NCBI GenBank assembly: GCA_934693235.1
Contig: CAKUUY010000011.1
Location: 1 to 52,078, forward strand
Source: an uncultured Candidatus Melainabacteria bacterium
Lineage (GTDB): Bacteria > Cyanobacteriota > Vampirovibrionia > Gastranaerophilales > Gastranaerophilaceae
DNA length: 52,078 bases
Direction: 5' to 3'
A program made the position numbers and the translations under genes. This document shows positions 44,137 through 52,078 of this stretch, one piece after another. The first letter of the stretch is position 1. Every line of letters starts with the position of its first letter. The notes beneath the pieces were generated by a model. The model had not been told where the DNA came from. It did no database searches and saw only the letters and a program-made list of their open reading frames with translations.

Positions 44137-44985
44137 CTAATCTGTTATTTCTTTAGGTTTAGTAATTTCGTCGCGAATTTTAGAACCTGCTACAGCGGCT
44201 CCGGCTGTTAATATAGCTCCGCTTATGTAACTTAAAGCTCCGAGTTTGTTAGAGGTTTTAATTTTTTTCAACATATCTGAGCCGAGTACTTCTGCTGCCA
44301 TTTTATTTCCATTATGCGACGCTTTTAGTTCTTCTGCAATTGTCGGAACAAAAGTTAATAAAACAAGTTTACCTACGTTGTTTTTTACAAATGTTGCGGC
44401 TTTATCAAAACTGTTTTGAGGTTTTTCTCCGTCAACTTTTTTTCGAGTAAGTAATGCCGCCAGCATAATTCCCCCTGCGACTTTAGGCATTTGAATTCGA
44501 ACTTTTTGCATGCAACCCCAAAATTTACTAAAATTATAATTCATAGCATGTCCTATTTCATGGAAAGCAGCTACTCCAATTTTTTCCATATTTATTAATA
44601 TTTTTTTTGTTTCAGGAACGAAACAAGCATTTTTCCCTTTTTTAAGTTCTTCAATTCGTTTTAGTATTTTTTTAGAGAATTTCAATTTGAGGTTAAATGG
44701 AGGAGTATAATTTGAGTTTTTTGGAGTAGTAATATTAATAATTTTTACCCCTTTATCTGCCAAACCGCTTTGTGTAAAAGCGGCACCTACTGCTCCATAA
44801 AGAGTATTAAGATTACAACTCTGAGATATTTGGGATGTTTTATTTCCAATAAATTTTCTTAAAGATGTTGTAGCTACAGTTGTGCAGGCTGCTGTTGCCG
44901 CTCCTCCGATAATCATTCCGGAATTTGTTCTTGTAACATCGGCTGTTTGATATCTCCTATTATCATTTGTTGTAATAATTGCCAT
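44137..44985 (-). CDS. Zincin-like membrane protein with HExxH motif
   Basis: A 282-residue protein with a metallopeptidase motif, AAFHEIGHAMN, near residue 140, and a downstream EELKASHNGNKMAAE like the third-ligand region of YugP-type membrane zinc peptidases. Hydrophobic segments flank it at about 25-45, 170-185, 205-220 and 250-270. AGAGGT precedes the ATG. It is convergent with the exporter gene, 1 bp apart. The catalytic role is inferred only from the motif order. Confidence 0.6.
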   Translation of the reverse strand: MAIITTNDNRRYQTADVTRTNSGMIIGGAATAACTTVATTSLRKFIGNKTSQISQSCNLNTLYGAVGAAFTQSGLADKGVKIINITTPKNSNYTPPFNLKLKFSKKILKRIEELKKGKNACFVPETKKILINMEKIGVAAFHEIGHAMNYNFSKFWGCMQKVRIQMPKVAGGIMLAALLTRKKVDGEKPQNSFDKAATFVKNNVGKLVLLTFVPTIAEELKASHNGNKMAAEVLGSDMLKKIKTSNKLGALSYISGAILTAGAAVAGSKIRDEITKPKEITD

Positions 44986-45081
44986 AAATAATACCTCTTT
45001 TGTACAAAATCCTATATTTACCCCAAAACAGGTAAATGCAAAAATTAAACAAAAATTATAAATTGATTTACAAAACTTAAT

Positions 45082-45561
45082 CTATTTTCTAATGCAACAT
45101 CTTTCAAGTTTTCGAACAAAACGAACAATCGGTTTTTCGATATCAGCAGTTATAGAATCAACTAGAATTGTTTTACAACCCAAATTTTTTCCGCACAAAA
45201 CATCTGTCAAGGGCCTATCGCCTACAAAACAAGTTGTTTCAACAGAAAGTCCATGTTCTTTGATAAAGTCTTCTGCGACTTTTTTGTCAGGTTTATGTGC
45301 TTCAAAAACAATGGGAACATTTGTACATGCTCTAACTTTTTCCATATAGACAGGATTATTGTTATTAGATACAATTCCGACAAAAAAATCTTGTTTAACT
45401 TTTTCAAGCCATTCTATAGTATCTTCTGTGTAATAACCTCTTTTGGAACCCATTAATGTACTATCAAGGTCAAATAGTAAAGCTTTGATTCCTTGATTTT
45501 TTAAATCTTCTAAATCTATTTCATAAATATTTTTTAAATCATAATCCGGTTTTAAAAACAT
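45082..45561 (-). CDS. YqeG-family HAD phosphatase
   Basis: A 159-residue HAD IIIA phosphatase. Motif 1 is LLFDLDSTLMG, motif 2 is GIVSNNNN, and motif 3/4 are the AHKPDKK lysine and GDRPLTDV. This matches the YqeG/phosphatidylglycerophosphatase-like family (GEP4 relatives), which may dephosphorylate phosphatidylglycerophosphate. AAGGA lies before the ATG. It stands alone between the zincin-like gene and a repeat. Confidence 0.85.
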   Translation of the reverse strand: MFLKPDYDLKNIYEIDLEDLKNQGIKALLFDLDSTLMGSKRGYYTEDTIEWLEKVKQDFFVGIVSNNNNPVYMEKVRACTNVPIVFEAHKPDKKVAEDFIKEHGLSVETTCFVGDRPLTDVLCGKNLGCKTILVDSITADIEKPIVRFVRKLERCCIRK

Positions 45562-45621
45562 GTTTTTTCCTTTTTGGTTATTTTGTAAGTATGCACAGTC
45601 TGCGACTATTATTTAAACAAT

Positions 45622-45662
45622 GGCTTCCCCCTCTCTCTAGCTCTCTCCTTAGGAGAGAGGAG
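45622..45662. repeat. CCCCTCTCTC hairpin repeat
   Basis: CTTCCCCCTCTCTC followed by a hairpin of CTCTCTCC with GGAGAGAG. It shares the C/T-rich style and GGAGAGAG block with the 12081-12202 element and is probably a fragment of that repeat family. Confidence 0.5.
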
Positions 45663-45702
45663 CTTTATTTTGTTCTATGCTACGTTTACGTTTAGCATAC
45701 TT

Positions 45703-46950
45703 TTATGCCTTTATCCCGACAGTTCTAACTAATGCATACTTTGTATCTTTTGGACTTTGCGTAAACTTGATATAGACATCCGCGTTTGTGTTGCCTAAGT
45801 CTAAATCTTCGCCGTCACCATCTTTTATAGCTTCAACTTTAGTTACAAACTGTTCTTGTGGAGTAATAATTTCAACTTCGTCACCGACAAGCATTTTATT
45901 TTTTACTTTAACAAGATGGTATTCTGTAGGAATAGTTATGTTTCTTTCATCAGATTTGAATTCACATAAGAAATCAGCGCCAGCTAAGCCTTTTGAAATA
46001 TCATAACTGTAACTTTCTCCATTGTTATCACCTAGAGCAAAGCCTGTTGTATAGCCTCTATTTCCGACTTTTTTAAGTTCTAAAAAGTATTTTTCCATAT
46101 CTGCTGATGGATTTTGCATAACTTCATCAATTGCTTGTCTGTATGTTTTTGCAACTGCTGAAACATAGTACAAACTCTTTGTTCTTCCCTCAACTTTGAA
46201 AGAATCAATTCCTGCCTCAATAAGTTGTGGCAATTGTTTTACAAGACATAAGTCTTTAGGGCTCAAAATGTGAGACCCTCTATCATCTTGGTTAATTTCC
46301 AAAAACTCATTCGGACGAGTCTCTTCAACAAGTCTGTAACTCCAGCGACAAGGTTGAGAACAGTTTCCATGGTTTGCTTTTCTTTCGCCTTTTGAAAAAT
46401 AATCGCTCAGTAAACATCTACCAGAAAAAGATACGCACTGCGCGCCATGAATAAAGCTTTCGAGCTCAATATCAGGAACTTGTTTTCTGATTTCTGCAAT
46501 GTCCGCAATTGGCAATTCTCTAGCTAAAATACATCTTGTTGCACCTAAATCTCTCCAAAACTTAACGCTTTCGTAGTTCAAAGTGTTAGTTTGGGTACTT
46601 ACATGAATTGGTACGTTCGGAATGCGTTTACGAATAAGGTTAAAAATTCCATAATCGCTGATAATAAAAGCATCCGGATTGGCATCTTTAAATCTGTCAA
46701 TACAAGCTTCAAGTTGCTTAATATCATTGTTAAATGCAAAAATATTAATTGTTACATAAGCTTTAGCACCTAGTGAATGAGCTAAATCAACGGCTTGCTT
46801 AAGATTATCCATCGTAATAAGCGAACCTTTTCTCATTGCACGTAAGCTAAAATCAACCACGCCAAGGTAAACAGCGTTTGCGCCGTATTTTACCGCATAT
46901 TCTAATTTTTCCAAATTGCCCGCAGGCATCAAAAGTTCTACATCTCGCAT
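45703..46950 (-). CDS. U32 family protein (TrhP/YegQ-like)
   Basis: A 415-residue TIM-barrel protein of family U32. The signature ESFIHGAQCVSFSGRCLLS is exact, with the following CSQPCRW cysteines. Members of this type (YegQ/TrhP in bacteria) take part in tRNA 5-hydroxyuridine formation with prephenate; others act as collagenase-like peptidases or in ubiquinone synthesis. Length and the C-terminal small beta domain (DEVEIITPQEQF) fit the TrhP branch, but the subfamily is not certain. It is divergent from the small membrane protein and MalG-like permease. Confidence 0.88.
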   Translation of the reverse strand: MRDVELLMPAGNLEKLEYAVKYGANAVYLGVVDFSLRAMRKGSLITMDNLKQAVDLAHSLGAKAYVTINIFAFNNDIKQLEACIDRFKDANPDAFIISDYGIFNLIRKRIPNVPIHVSTQTNTLNYESVKFWRDLGATRCILARELPIADIAEIRKQVPDIELESFIHGAQCVSFSGRCLLSDYFSKGERKANHGNCSQPCRWSYRLVEETRPNEFLEINQDDRGSHILSPKDLCLVKQLPQLIEAGIDSFKVEGRTKSLYYVSAVAKTYRQAIDEVMQNPSADMEKYFLELKKVGNRGYTTGFALGDNNGESYSYDISKGLAGADFLCEFKSDERNITIPTEYHLVKVKNKMLVGDEVEIITPQEQFVTKVEAIKDGDGEDLDLGNTNADVYIKFTQSPKDTKYALVRTVGIKA

Positions 46951-47093
46951 ATCTGTATATTATCCTAAAGATTATAAATAATCAACCGATTAGGTGATGA
47001 CCAAAAACGATTAATGAATATGATAATAATGTAAAGGTTGGACTGATTTATTTCAGTATCTGCAAAAAGTCTTATAGTTATAGGAGAAGAGAA

Positions 47094-47228
47094 ATGCAAA
47101 CAATCGAAAATGCCGCAACTACAATTAAAGAAATATGGGCATATCAACACCCTGTAATGCATACTTGGTTTGTTTTAAGTTCATTATCCTTATGTGCTAT
47201 GTTCGCGTTATTGTATTTTGTAATATAA
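47094..47228 (+). CDS. Small single-span membrane protein
   Basis: A 44-residue open frame (MQTIENAATTIKEIWAYQ start) with a strong TAGGAG ribosome site 7 nt upstream. Residues 22-44 form one hydrophobic helix (WFVLSSLSLCAMFALLYF). It ends 7 bp before the MalG-like permease and is probably cotranscribed. I do not recognise it; it could be a small transport regulator or subunit, which is only inferred from position. Confidence 0.55.
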   Translation: MQTIENAATTIKEIWAYQHPVMHTWFVLSSLSLCAMFALLYFVI

Positions 47229-47235
47229 TAATTTT

Positions 47236-48060
47236 ATGAAAAAGCTTAGGATATTTTTAGGTTATTTAACTTTAGTTTTAATTGCGATAAGCATGCTTTA
47301 CCCGTTTTTTGCAATGATAAATTTGTCCTTTGTTGATAATAATGAAATTTTCGTCAATGCCGGTAGAGTTTTTCATCCAAGCTTAACCCTGAACAATTAC
47401 AAAGATGTTTTCTCTGAAATTCCGATGGGGCTGTATTTTTTTAACAGTCTTGTTGTTGCAACAATTACAACTATTGGACAGGTTATATTTGCAGCGCTTG
47501 CGGGTTATGCATTTGCAAGACTTGAGTTTAAATATAAAAATGCACTTTTTTTAGTAATTCTGATAACCATGCTAATTCCTCCACAAGTGAACATTATTCC
47601 ATTATTTTTCTTAATGAGAGAATTGCATTTGATAGATACCTACCAAGCCCTTATTTTACCTGCATTGTTTGGAGGGTTTGGAATATTTTTAATGCGCCAA
47701 TATTTTTTAGGATTACCAAAAGACTTGGAAGAATCTGCTAAAATTGACGGGTGTAATTTGTTTCAAACATTTTTCAAAATAGCTTTACCACTGGCATTGC
47801 CGACGGTCGCAACTCTTGCTATTTTTACATTCGTAACTACTTGGAATAGTTTTATGTGGCCATTAATTGTCACGAATTCTGAAAGTATGCGCACACTTCC
47901 TGTAGGGCTTGCAATTTACAAAGGAAGTTTTAGAGAACTTACTCTATGGGGAAATCTTTTGGCATGCTCTGTAATATGTACGGTTCCGGTAATCGGGGTG
48001 TTTTTATTAGGAAAAAAATATTTTATTTCAGACATTTTGCAAGGCGGAGTGAAAGAGTAA
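47236..48060 (+). CDS. Sugar ABC transporter permease, MalG-like
   Basis: A 274-residue inner membrane permease with six membrane segments. The ATPase-contact EAA loop is EESAKIDGCNLFQTFFKIALPL, about residues 165-186. It belongs to the MalG/UgpE branch of carbohydrate importers and should pair with a MalF-type permease and an MsmX-type ATPase, neither of which is here. A matching type of binding protein is encoded at 13697-14824, far away, so the transporter genes are dispersed if they form one system. Likely substrate: malto-oligosaccharides, inferred from the glucan enzymes. Confidence 0.9.
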   Translation: MKKLRIFLGYLTLVLIAISMLYPFFAMINLSFVDNNEIFVNAGRVFHPSLTLNNYKDVFSEIPMGLYFFNSLVVATITTIGQVIFAALAGYAFARLEFKYKNALFLVILITMLIPPQVNIIPLFFLMRELHLIDTYQALILPALFGGFGIFLMRQYFLGLPKDLEESAKIDGCNLFQTFFKIALPLALPTVATLAIFTFVTTWNSFMWPLIVTNSESMRTLPVGLAIYKGSFRELTLWGNLLACSVICTVPVIGVFLLGKKYFISDILQGGVKE

Positions 48061-48115
48061 ATTAGACGCAAAGAGACATAGTCTAATGCCTATAGTCTTC
48101 CAGTTAGTAACTTTA

Positions 48116-48973
48116 CTATAACTTGTACCTCAACACCGAATTACTTCCCTGTGACGAAATAAAAAGCATGCCATCAGAAACATGTAAACCGTAAGGTTTT
48201 TGAACATTCGAAATTTTTATAGAAATCGTGCCTGCAGGAGAAATTTTTACAACGTTGTTGCTGTTATAATTTGAGACGTAAATGTTTCCGGAATTGTCGT
48301 TTGCTAACGCAATCGGTCCGTTAATTTTTGCATCTTTTACAAAAAGAATTCTCTTGCCGTCAGGTGTGATTTTATAAATCATGTTGTCTGAAAAGCATGC
48401 GACGTATAAATTCCCGTTTTTATCTGTCGTTACACCGGTAGGACTTGTAATATTATTGTACATGCCATTTGATTGATCAATTTTATGAATATCTGCTTGT
48501 GCGGTTTTGTTTGTTTGTGCTTTAATCGTTTGCATGTCTGTATTCAATGAATTTGCAAGACTTTGCGCTTTGGCGTAAATTGTACTTTCAGGTGGAATTA
48601 GTGATAAGTAACTCTTTGCTTTTTCAGGTTGCCCAAGTTTTACACTCAAATCGGCTGCCTTATAAACAGATTCGTAGTCACTCGGATTTCTTACAATTAT
48701 TTGTTTGAAAATATCTAACGCAGCATCGTCTTGTTTTAAGTATTCTAAAATTGTTCCCAAATTATAATAGGCATCAATATAATTTCGGTCGATGGAAATT
48801 GCTTGTCTGAAAGATGCCATCGCTCTATCGTATTGACCTATTTTATAATAATCAACACCTTGATTATATTGAAGTTTTGCCTCTGTTGATGGTTCGTAAA
48901 AATCATCAGCAACGGCTAAAGAACAAATTCCTGTAAAAGATAATATACATAATGTTATAAGCAATTTTTTCAT
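48116..48973 (-). CDS. Secreted TPR and NHL-type beta-propeller protein
   Basis: A 285-residue exported protein. The signal peptide ends near residue 22 (SLAVADD). Tetratricopeptide repeats span about 32-125 (KLQYNQGVDYYKIGQYDRAM, IDAYYNLGTILEYLKQDDAA). From about 175, three NHL/SMP-30-like blades follow (PTGVTTDKNGNLYVACFSDN, GPIALANDNSGNIYVSNYNS, PYGLHVSDGMLFISS), too few for a closed propeller, so it may oligomerise or be a reduced form. A role in envelope scaffolding or binding is inferred. Confidence 0.75.
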   Translation of the reverse strand: MKKLLITLCILSFTGICSLAVADDFYEPSTEAKLQYNQGVDYYKIGQYDRAMASFRQAISIDRNYIDAYYNLGTILEYLKQDDAALDIFKQIIVRNPSDYESVYKAADLSVKLGQPEKAKSYLSLIPPESTIYAKAQSLANSLNTDMQTIKAQTNKTAQADIHKIDQSNGMYNNITSPTGVTTDKNGNLYVACFSDNMIYKITPDGKRILFVKDAKINGPIALANDNSGNIYVSNYNSNNVVKISPAGTISIKISNVQKPYGLHVSDGMLFISSQGSNSVLRYKL

Positions 48974-48996
48974 ATGTTTGTACCTGTTTTAGAAGA

Positions 48997-49019
48997 GGTG
49001 GGAAGAAATTCTTCCCACC
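48997..49019. terminator. Hairpin after malQ (weak terminator)
   Basis: A perfect 11-bp inverted repeat, GGTGGGAAGAA with TTCTTCCCACC, lies just past the GH77 stop. Only weak T-runs follow on either strand. Confidence 0.5.
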
Positions 49020-49028
49020 ATTTCTTTG

Positions 49029-50912
49029 TTAAATTATTTCATCTAATTTTTCAATTACTTTTTTGTTTTTGTCTGCGAATTCATGACCTCTTGCGATTAT
49101 TGCAAGTTTCAGGATGTTTGCAAGATTAATGGAGTTTAGTTCCTTATAATTGTCGGGTAACCTTAAACTCCAGTTTGCGTCTCCAGATGTTCCCGGTCTG
49201 TTATAAACATCATAGATATTAAAGTAATCTGTAAAGAAAATTTGAATGTTTTCAGCTTGAGAAGCGAATAGCTCTACCAGTTTTGTTTGAGCTAGAAATT
49301 CTGCGTCATCTGTTAAGTGAACAATAATATCATCTTTATTTTCTGCTTCAGCAAACAAATCATCTACAAGGTTTTTTGCATGCAAATATCCAACGTGGCT
49401 ATGAATATTTTGGTCAGCCCACATTTTAATAGGTTCATTATCATGTGTCCCAACCATTGCCCAGCAACGCTTGTCAATGTTGCAACATCTGTAAGGATCT
49501 TTAGGTTTATCTGCTTCCACAAACTGAGTAAGCTTCATGCCTTGTAAACCAAATTCTTTCATTACGGCTGCAACCGGATTTGTTAAAGTTCCCAAGTCTT
49601 CGCAAACGATAGAATCTTTGTCCAAGCCCTCTTCTTTTGCAGCTGCAATAACGATTTTTTCAATCAGTCTACCATAATCTTTGATTTGTTTTTTGTCTAG
49701 AGTCTTAACTCTTTTTTCTTTATCAGCTGTTAATTCAGTATCCAAGTCTTCAATTTTCGCGATTGCATATTTCGAAAGTTCCGGATGTTCAGGAGAAGAG
49801 TACAATCTGCCTGCACCTTGTTCAATTTTTGGTTTTTTACCTTGCTTGTATACCCATGGGTCAATTAAACCTACAATGTGATCAATTCTTACGCCACCCG
49901 GGTTTTCACGGAACATTTTTTTGTACAAATTTTTCAATAATTGACCGCCCTCATCCAGAGAACCGTCTGCGTTGTACATTCTTTCCGGATCCATAACGGG
50001 GAAGCCCCATGCTTGACCGTCTTTGGAAAAGTAATCCGGAGGACAACCTAAGCACCATCCCTTTAGGAACAATGATTGATAAGCCCAGCAATCGCGGTCT
50101 GAAAATGCAACTTGTCTGTCTGCAATCATTTTAATTCCATGTTTTTTAGCGAATTTACGAGTTTCTTCGTTTTGTTTACTGATTACAAATTGAACGAATT
50201 TGTAAAGTTCAATAATGTCTTGATATTTGCTTTCGATTTCTTTAATTCTTTCGCCATATTGCATTCTTTCTTCATTAGATTGCGGATTAAAAAGATTTTT
50301 ATCCATCTCAGAAGTCCATAATGGCCAGTAATCATTTCCGTATTCTACAGAAAGAGCTTCATACAAACTGTCTTTGTCTAACCAAAAATCGTTTTCGCGT
50401 TTAAAATGTTCAAATTCTTTTTGCAGTTTTTTGTCGGGATTCGCTTTAAAATTATTCCATGCTTCTTGTAAAGCTTCATTCTGTCTTTTATATATATATG
50501 AATAAGCGGTTTTGTTTGTATCCTTGTTTGGATTGTTGTTTACAATATCATTGTAAGTTTCTTCTGACAGAATGTTTTTCCAAGCTTTCGTAGTCAACTC
50601 TTTTAAGTTAATGAATAACGGATTATCGGAAAAAATTGTTCCTGTGTATGGAGAAGAATCGCAAGATTTTGTTTTCCCTGCAGGTCCAAGCTGAATTGCA
50701 TCAAACAAGCCTGAAACGTATTCAATAAATTCTTTTCCACCATCTGAATTAATGCTTCCAAAGCCTGTATTCTGCCTTTGAGCAGCAGGAAAACTTCCGT
50801 TATGCATAATAAAGGCAAGATTTTTCTTTCCTAAAACTTTCAAAGCTTTACGAATATTTTTTTTTGCATCATCCGTCAAAACATTAGATTTGTTTTCTAA
50901 AGTACAAGTCAT
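49029..50912 (-). CDS. malQ: 4-alpha-glucanotransferase (GH77)
   Basis: A 627-residue GH77 amylomaltase for disproportionating maltodextrins. The catalytic residues are nucleophile Asp344 (GVRIDHIVGL), acid/base Glu438 (IVCEDLGTLT) and Asp491 (VGTHDNEP). The acid/base motif is closer to canonical CEDLG than in the paralogue at 4589-6595, so this copy is the likelier housekeeping enzyme. Residues about 110-270 again hold a Lys/Asn-rich insertion, showing the two copies share a common enlarged form. It stands alone. Confidence 0.9.
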   Translation of the reverse strand: MTCTLENKSNVLTDDAKKNIRKALKVLGKKNLAFIMHNGSFPAAQRQNTGFGSINSDGGKEFIEYVSGLFDAIQLGPAGKTKSCDSSPYTGTIFSDNPLFINLKELTTKAWKNILSEETYNDIVNNNPNKDTNKTAYSYIYKRQNEALQEAWNNFKANPDKKLQKEFEHFKRENDFWLDKDSLYEALSVEYGNDYWPLWTSEMDKNLFNPQSNEERMQYGERIKEIESKYQDIIELYKFVQFVISKQNEETRKFAKKHGIKMIADRQVAFSDRDCWAYQSLFLKGWCLGCPPDYFSKDGQAWGFPVMDPERMYNADGSLDEGGQLLKNLYKKMFRENPGGVRIDHIVGLIDPWVYKQGKKPKIEQGAGRLYSSPEHPELSKYAIAKIEDLDTELTADKEKRVKTLDKKQIKDYGRLIEKIVIAAAKEEGLDKDSIVCEDLGTLTNPVAAVMKEFGLQGMKLTQFVEADKPKDPYRCCNIDKRCWAMVGTHDNEPIKMWADQNIHSHVGYLHAKNLVDDLFAEAENKDDIIVHLTDDAEFLAQTKLVELFASQAENIQIFFTDYFNIYDVYNRPGTSGDANWSLRLPDNYKELNSINLANILKLAIIARGHEFADKNKKVIEKLDEII

Positions 50913-50997
50913 TTTTACCCCTTCTTATAAAATATTAACTATAACATATCCTTTGTAAACTGATACTAGCATGCTTAAAAATTTTTTTCAATATAAT

Positions 50998-51029
50998 AAA
51001 AAAAGACCCGTCTATGTGACAGGTCTTAA
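50998..51029 (-). terminator. Terminator of the small coiled-coil protein gene
   Basis: On the minus strand AAGACC pairs with GGTCTT, with an inner GTC/GAC stem, followed by a run of seven T. Confidence 0.75.
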
Positions 51030-51051
51030 ATATTATTCGGGGAAGCATGCT

Positions 51052-51492
51052 TTATAGCATGTTTTTTCTAATATTTTCTTTTTGTTTGTCAATTTTTTTA
51101 ATTCTTCTTTCAAGGCTTTTTACTTCTTTGCCCAAAGCTTTTCTTTCAGCCTTAATTGCAGTATATCTGGCGTCGACGTCAGAATATTTTGTTTTGTAGT
51201 TTAATAATTCGTTTCTAACATCAACTTGTGCATTGTCTAATTGAATGATTGCATTTTGCATTTTTGCATTGCCGGCAGGTTCTCCGGAAGTATTTGTTCT
51301 AGTTACAGAACTTACTGTATTTGCAGGTTTTGCATTAGTTGTAGTTGCAGTTGTTCTGATGGTTGAAGAATTATTAGTGTAAGAATCTTCAAAGTTTAGT
51401 GGGGTGAAAGCATTACCATCAGCGAAAGCTACGCATGAGCATGCCATCAAAACAGATAAAGATAATACAAGTTTTTTTACATTTTTGTTCAT
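51052..51492 (-). CDS. Small secreted coiled-coil protein
   Basis: A 146-residue protein I do not recognise. A signal peptide (MNKNVKKLVLSLSVLMACS, cleavage near residue 25) precedes a Thr/Asn/Ser-rich linker at about 35-75, and a C-terminal charged helix at 80-146 (AIKAERKALGKEVKSLERRI) predicted as coiled coil. The form recalls small periplasmic or surface structural proteins. AAGGAG lies before the ATG, and a terminator follows. Confidence 0.65.
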   Translation of the reverse strand: MNKNVKKLVLSLSVLMACSCVAFADGNAFTPLNFEDSYTNNSSTIRTTATTTNAKPANTVSSVTRTNTSGEPAGNAKMQNAIIQLDNAQVDVRNELLNYKTKYSDVDARYTAIKAERKALGKEVKSLERRIKKIDKQKENIRKNML

Positions 51493-51835
51493 GTTGTTCT
51501 CCTTATTATAAATAATTAATTAATATCCGATTTTAAATAAGTATATAATATGTTTTATTAAAAAAACTCATACAAAAAAATGAGAAATCAGGAACAAATA
51601 ATACATGCTTTCGTCATGATATAGCGGGTGTTTTGAGAATATGAATTTTTGTAAAGTCGCAAAGGCTTGATATATAAAGCTTTTTCAAAAAAGATTAAAA
51701 ATATGAAAAAAACATGGGTTCATGGGGTTGATTTTAAATTTTCTTTTGCATACAATTAGAGACGTGCCCAGTGCACAGTGAACTTTAAAAATCATCAGAG
51801 TCGAGAAATTAAAAAAAATAAATTTTAGAAAACTC
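51493..51835. other. Gene-free region upstream of a strong promoter
   Basis: About 340 bp with no credible gene. A short inverted sequence GTGCCCAGTGCAC lies near 51764-51776. The rest is AT-rich with nothing I can name. Confidence 0.4.
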
Positions 51836-52078
51836 TTGACAAGAAAAGTTGATGAGATATGATAGAAAAGCAGATGACACTAGCAATTAAGAATTAAGAT
51901 AATTTTAATGCATCTGATAAGTATAAAAAAGTAAACCCCCAATCATAAAGATTGTGTCTGCGTTGCAGAGTTCTGGAAACGGTTGAAGATTTAAAATACG
52001 TACCTTGACAACAGAATAGCTGAAAAGACAAAATACTTTGTTAATTCTAAAAACGAAATGATAAGGACAAAAAGGTAA
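51836..52078 (+). promoter_or_regulatory. Strong promoter and rRNA-type leader at the right edge
   Basis: A consensus -35 TTGACA (51836-51841), 16-bp spacer and near-consensus -10 TATGAT (51858-51863). No open frame follows in about 215 bp. TCTGC-GTT-GCAGA can form a hairpin (near 51957-51969), and CCTTGACAACAGAATAGC (near 52003-52020) resembles the conserved leader/spacer element found before bacterial 16S and 23S genes. An rRNA operon probably starts just beyond the window. Confidence 0.6.

Overview
The window is AT-rich, densely coded bacterial DNA from an organism with an outer membrane: it carries a BamA/Omp85 barrel, a Skp/OmpH-like chaperone, a TolC-like channel and a heptosyltransferase-like domain. 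Three POTRA domains on the Omp85 protein, a lineage-typical mix of large unnamed proteins, and a heavy investment in alpha-glucan enzymes (two GH77, one giant GH13) fit a non-photosynthetic relative of cyanobacteria (Melainabacteria/Vampirovibrionia, Gastranaerophilales-like). That placement is an inference from gene content; no rRNA gene lies inside the window to confirm it.

Layout. 1-9265: 5'-truncated bamA, skp-like gene, uridine phosphorylase, an unknown gene, a GH77 glucanotransferase, then convergent secA. 9266-18332: rpsP, a radical SAM/SPASM gene and ZIP transporter pair, a repeat-rich gap, a minus-strand run (AMIN-like envelope protein, sugar-binding lipoprotein, orphan FliI-type ATPase), era, and an unknown gene. 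18333-26030: a 118-bp tandem repeat in the likely 3' UTR of speD, an OmpR-type regulator, a 1391-residue GH13 protein, ahcY and tRNA-Lys. 26104-34129: sugar nucleotidyltransferase, a candidate structured RNA plus tRNA(CAT), a repeat-containing unknown protein, ogt, a sensor kinase, a glycine-zipper protein, aroA and tRNA-Ser(GGA).

34114-41650 is the accessory region and the most interesting part. A copy of the tRNA-Ser 3' end lies 181 bp beyond the tRNA. Next come a 180-residue catalytic-domain-only tyrosine recombinase with all six active-site residues, then two perfect 22-bp inverted repeats bounding 154 bp, then six tightly packed glycan genes (GT2, a GT2-GT9 fusion, an acyltransferase, GT8, GT4, GT2). 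Each 22-bp repeat has the form of a tyrosine recombinase core site: 8-bp inverted arms around an asymmetric 6-bp spacer, with the two spacers in opposite orientation. I propose a FimB/FimE-like invertible switch controlling a surface-glycan operon. This is a hypothesis; a perfect -10 box also lies outside the segment and may drive the operon constitutively.

41650-52078: a TolC-like protein with a histidine-rich tail beside an ArsP_2-type heavy-metal exporter; a zincin-like membrane protein; a YqeG-type HAD phosphatase; a U32 protein; a 44-residue membrane protein followed by a MalG-like permease; a TPR/NHL-type protein; a second GH77 enzyme; a small secreted coiled-coil protein; and a strong promoter with an rRNA-type leader running off the right edge. 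The sugar-binding lipoprotein, MalG-like permease, GH77 enzymes and GH13 protein together suggest uptake and remodelling of maltodextrin or glycogen-type glucans.
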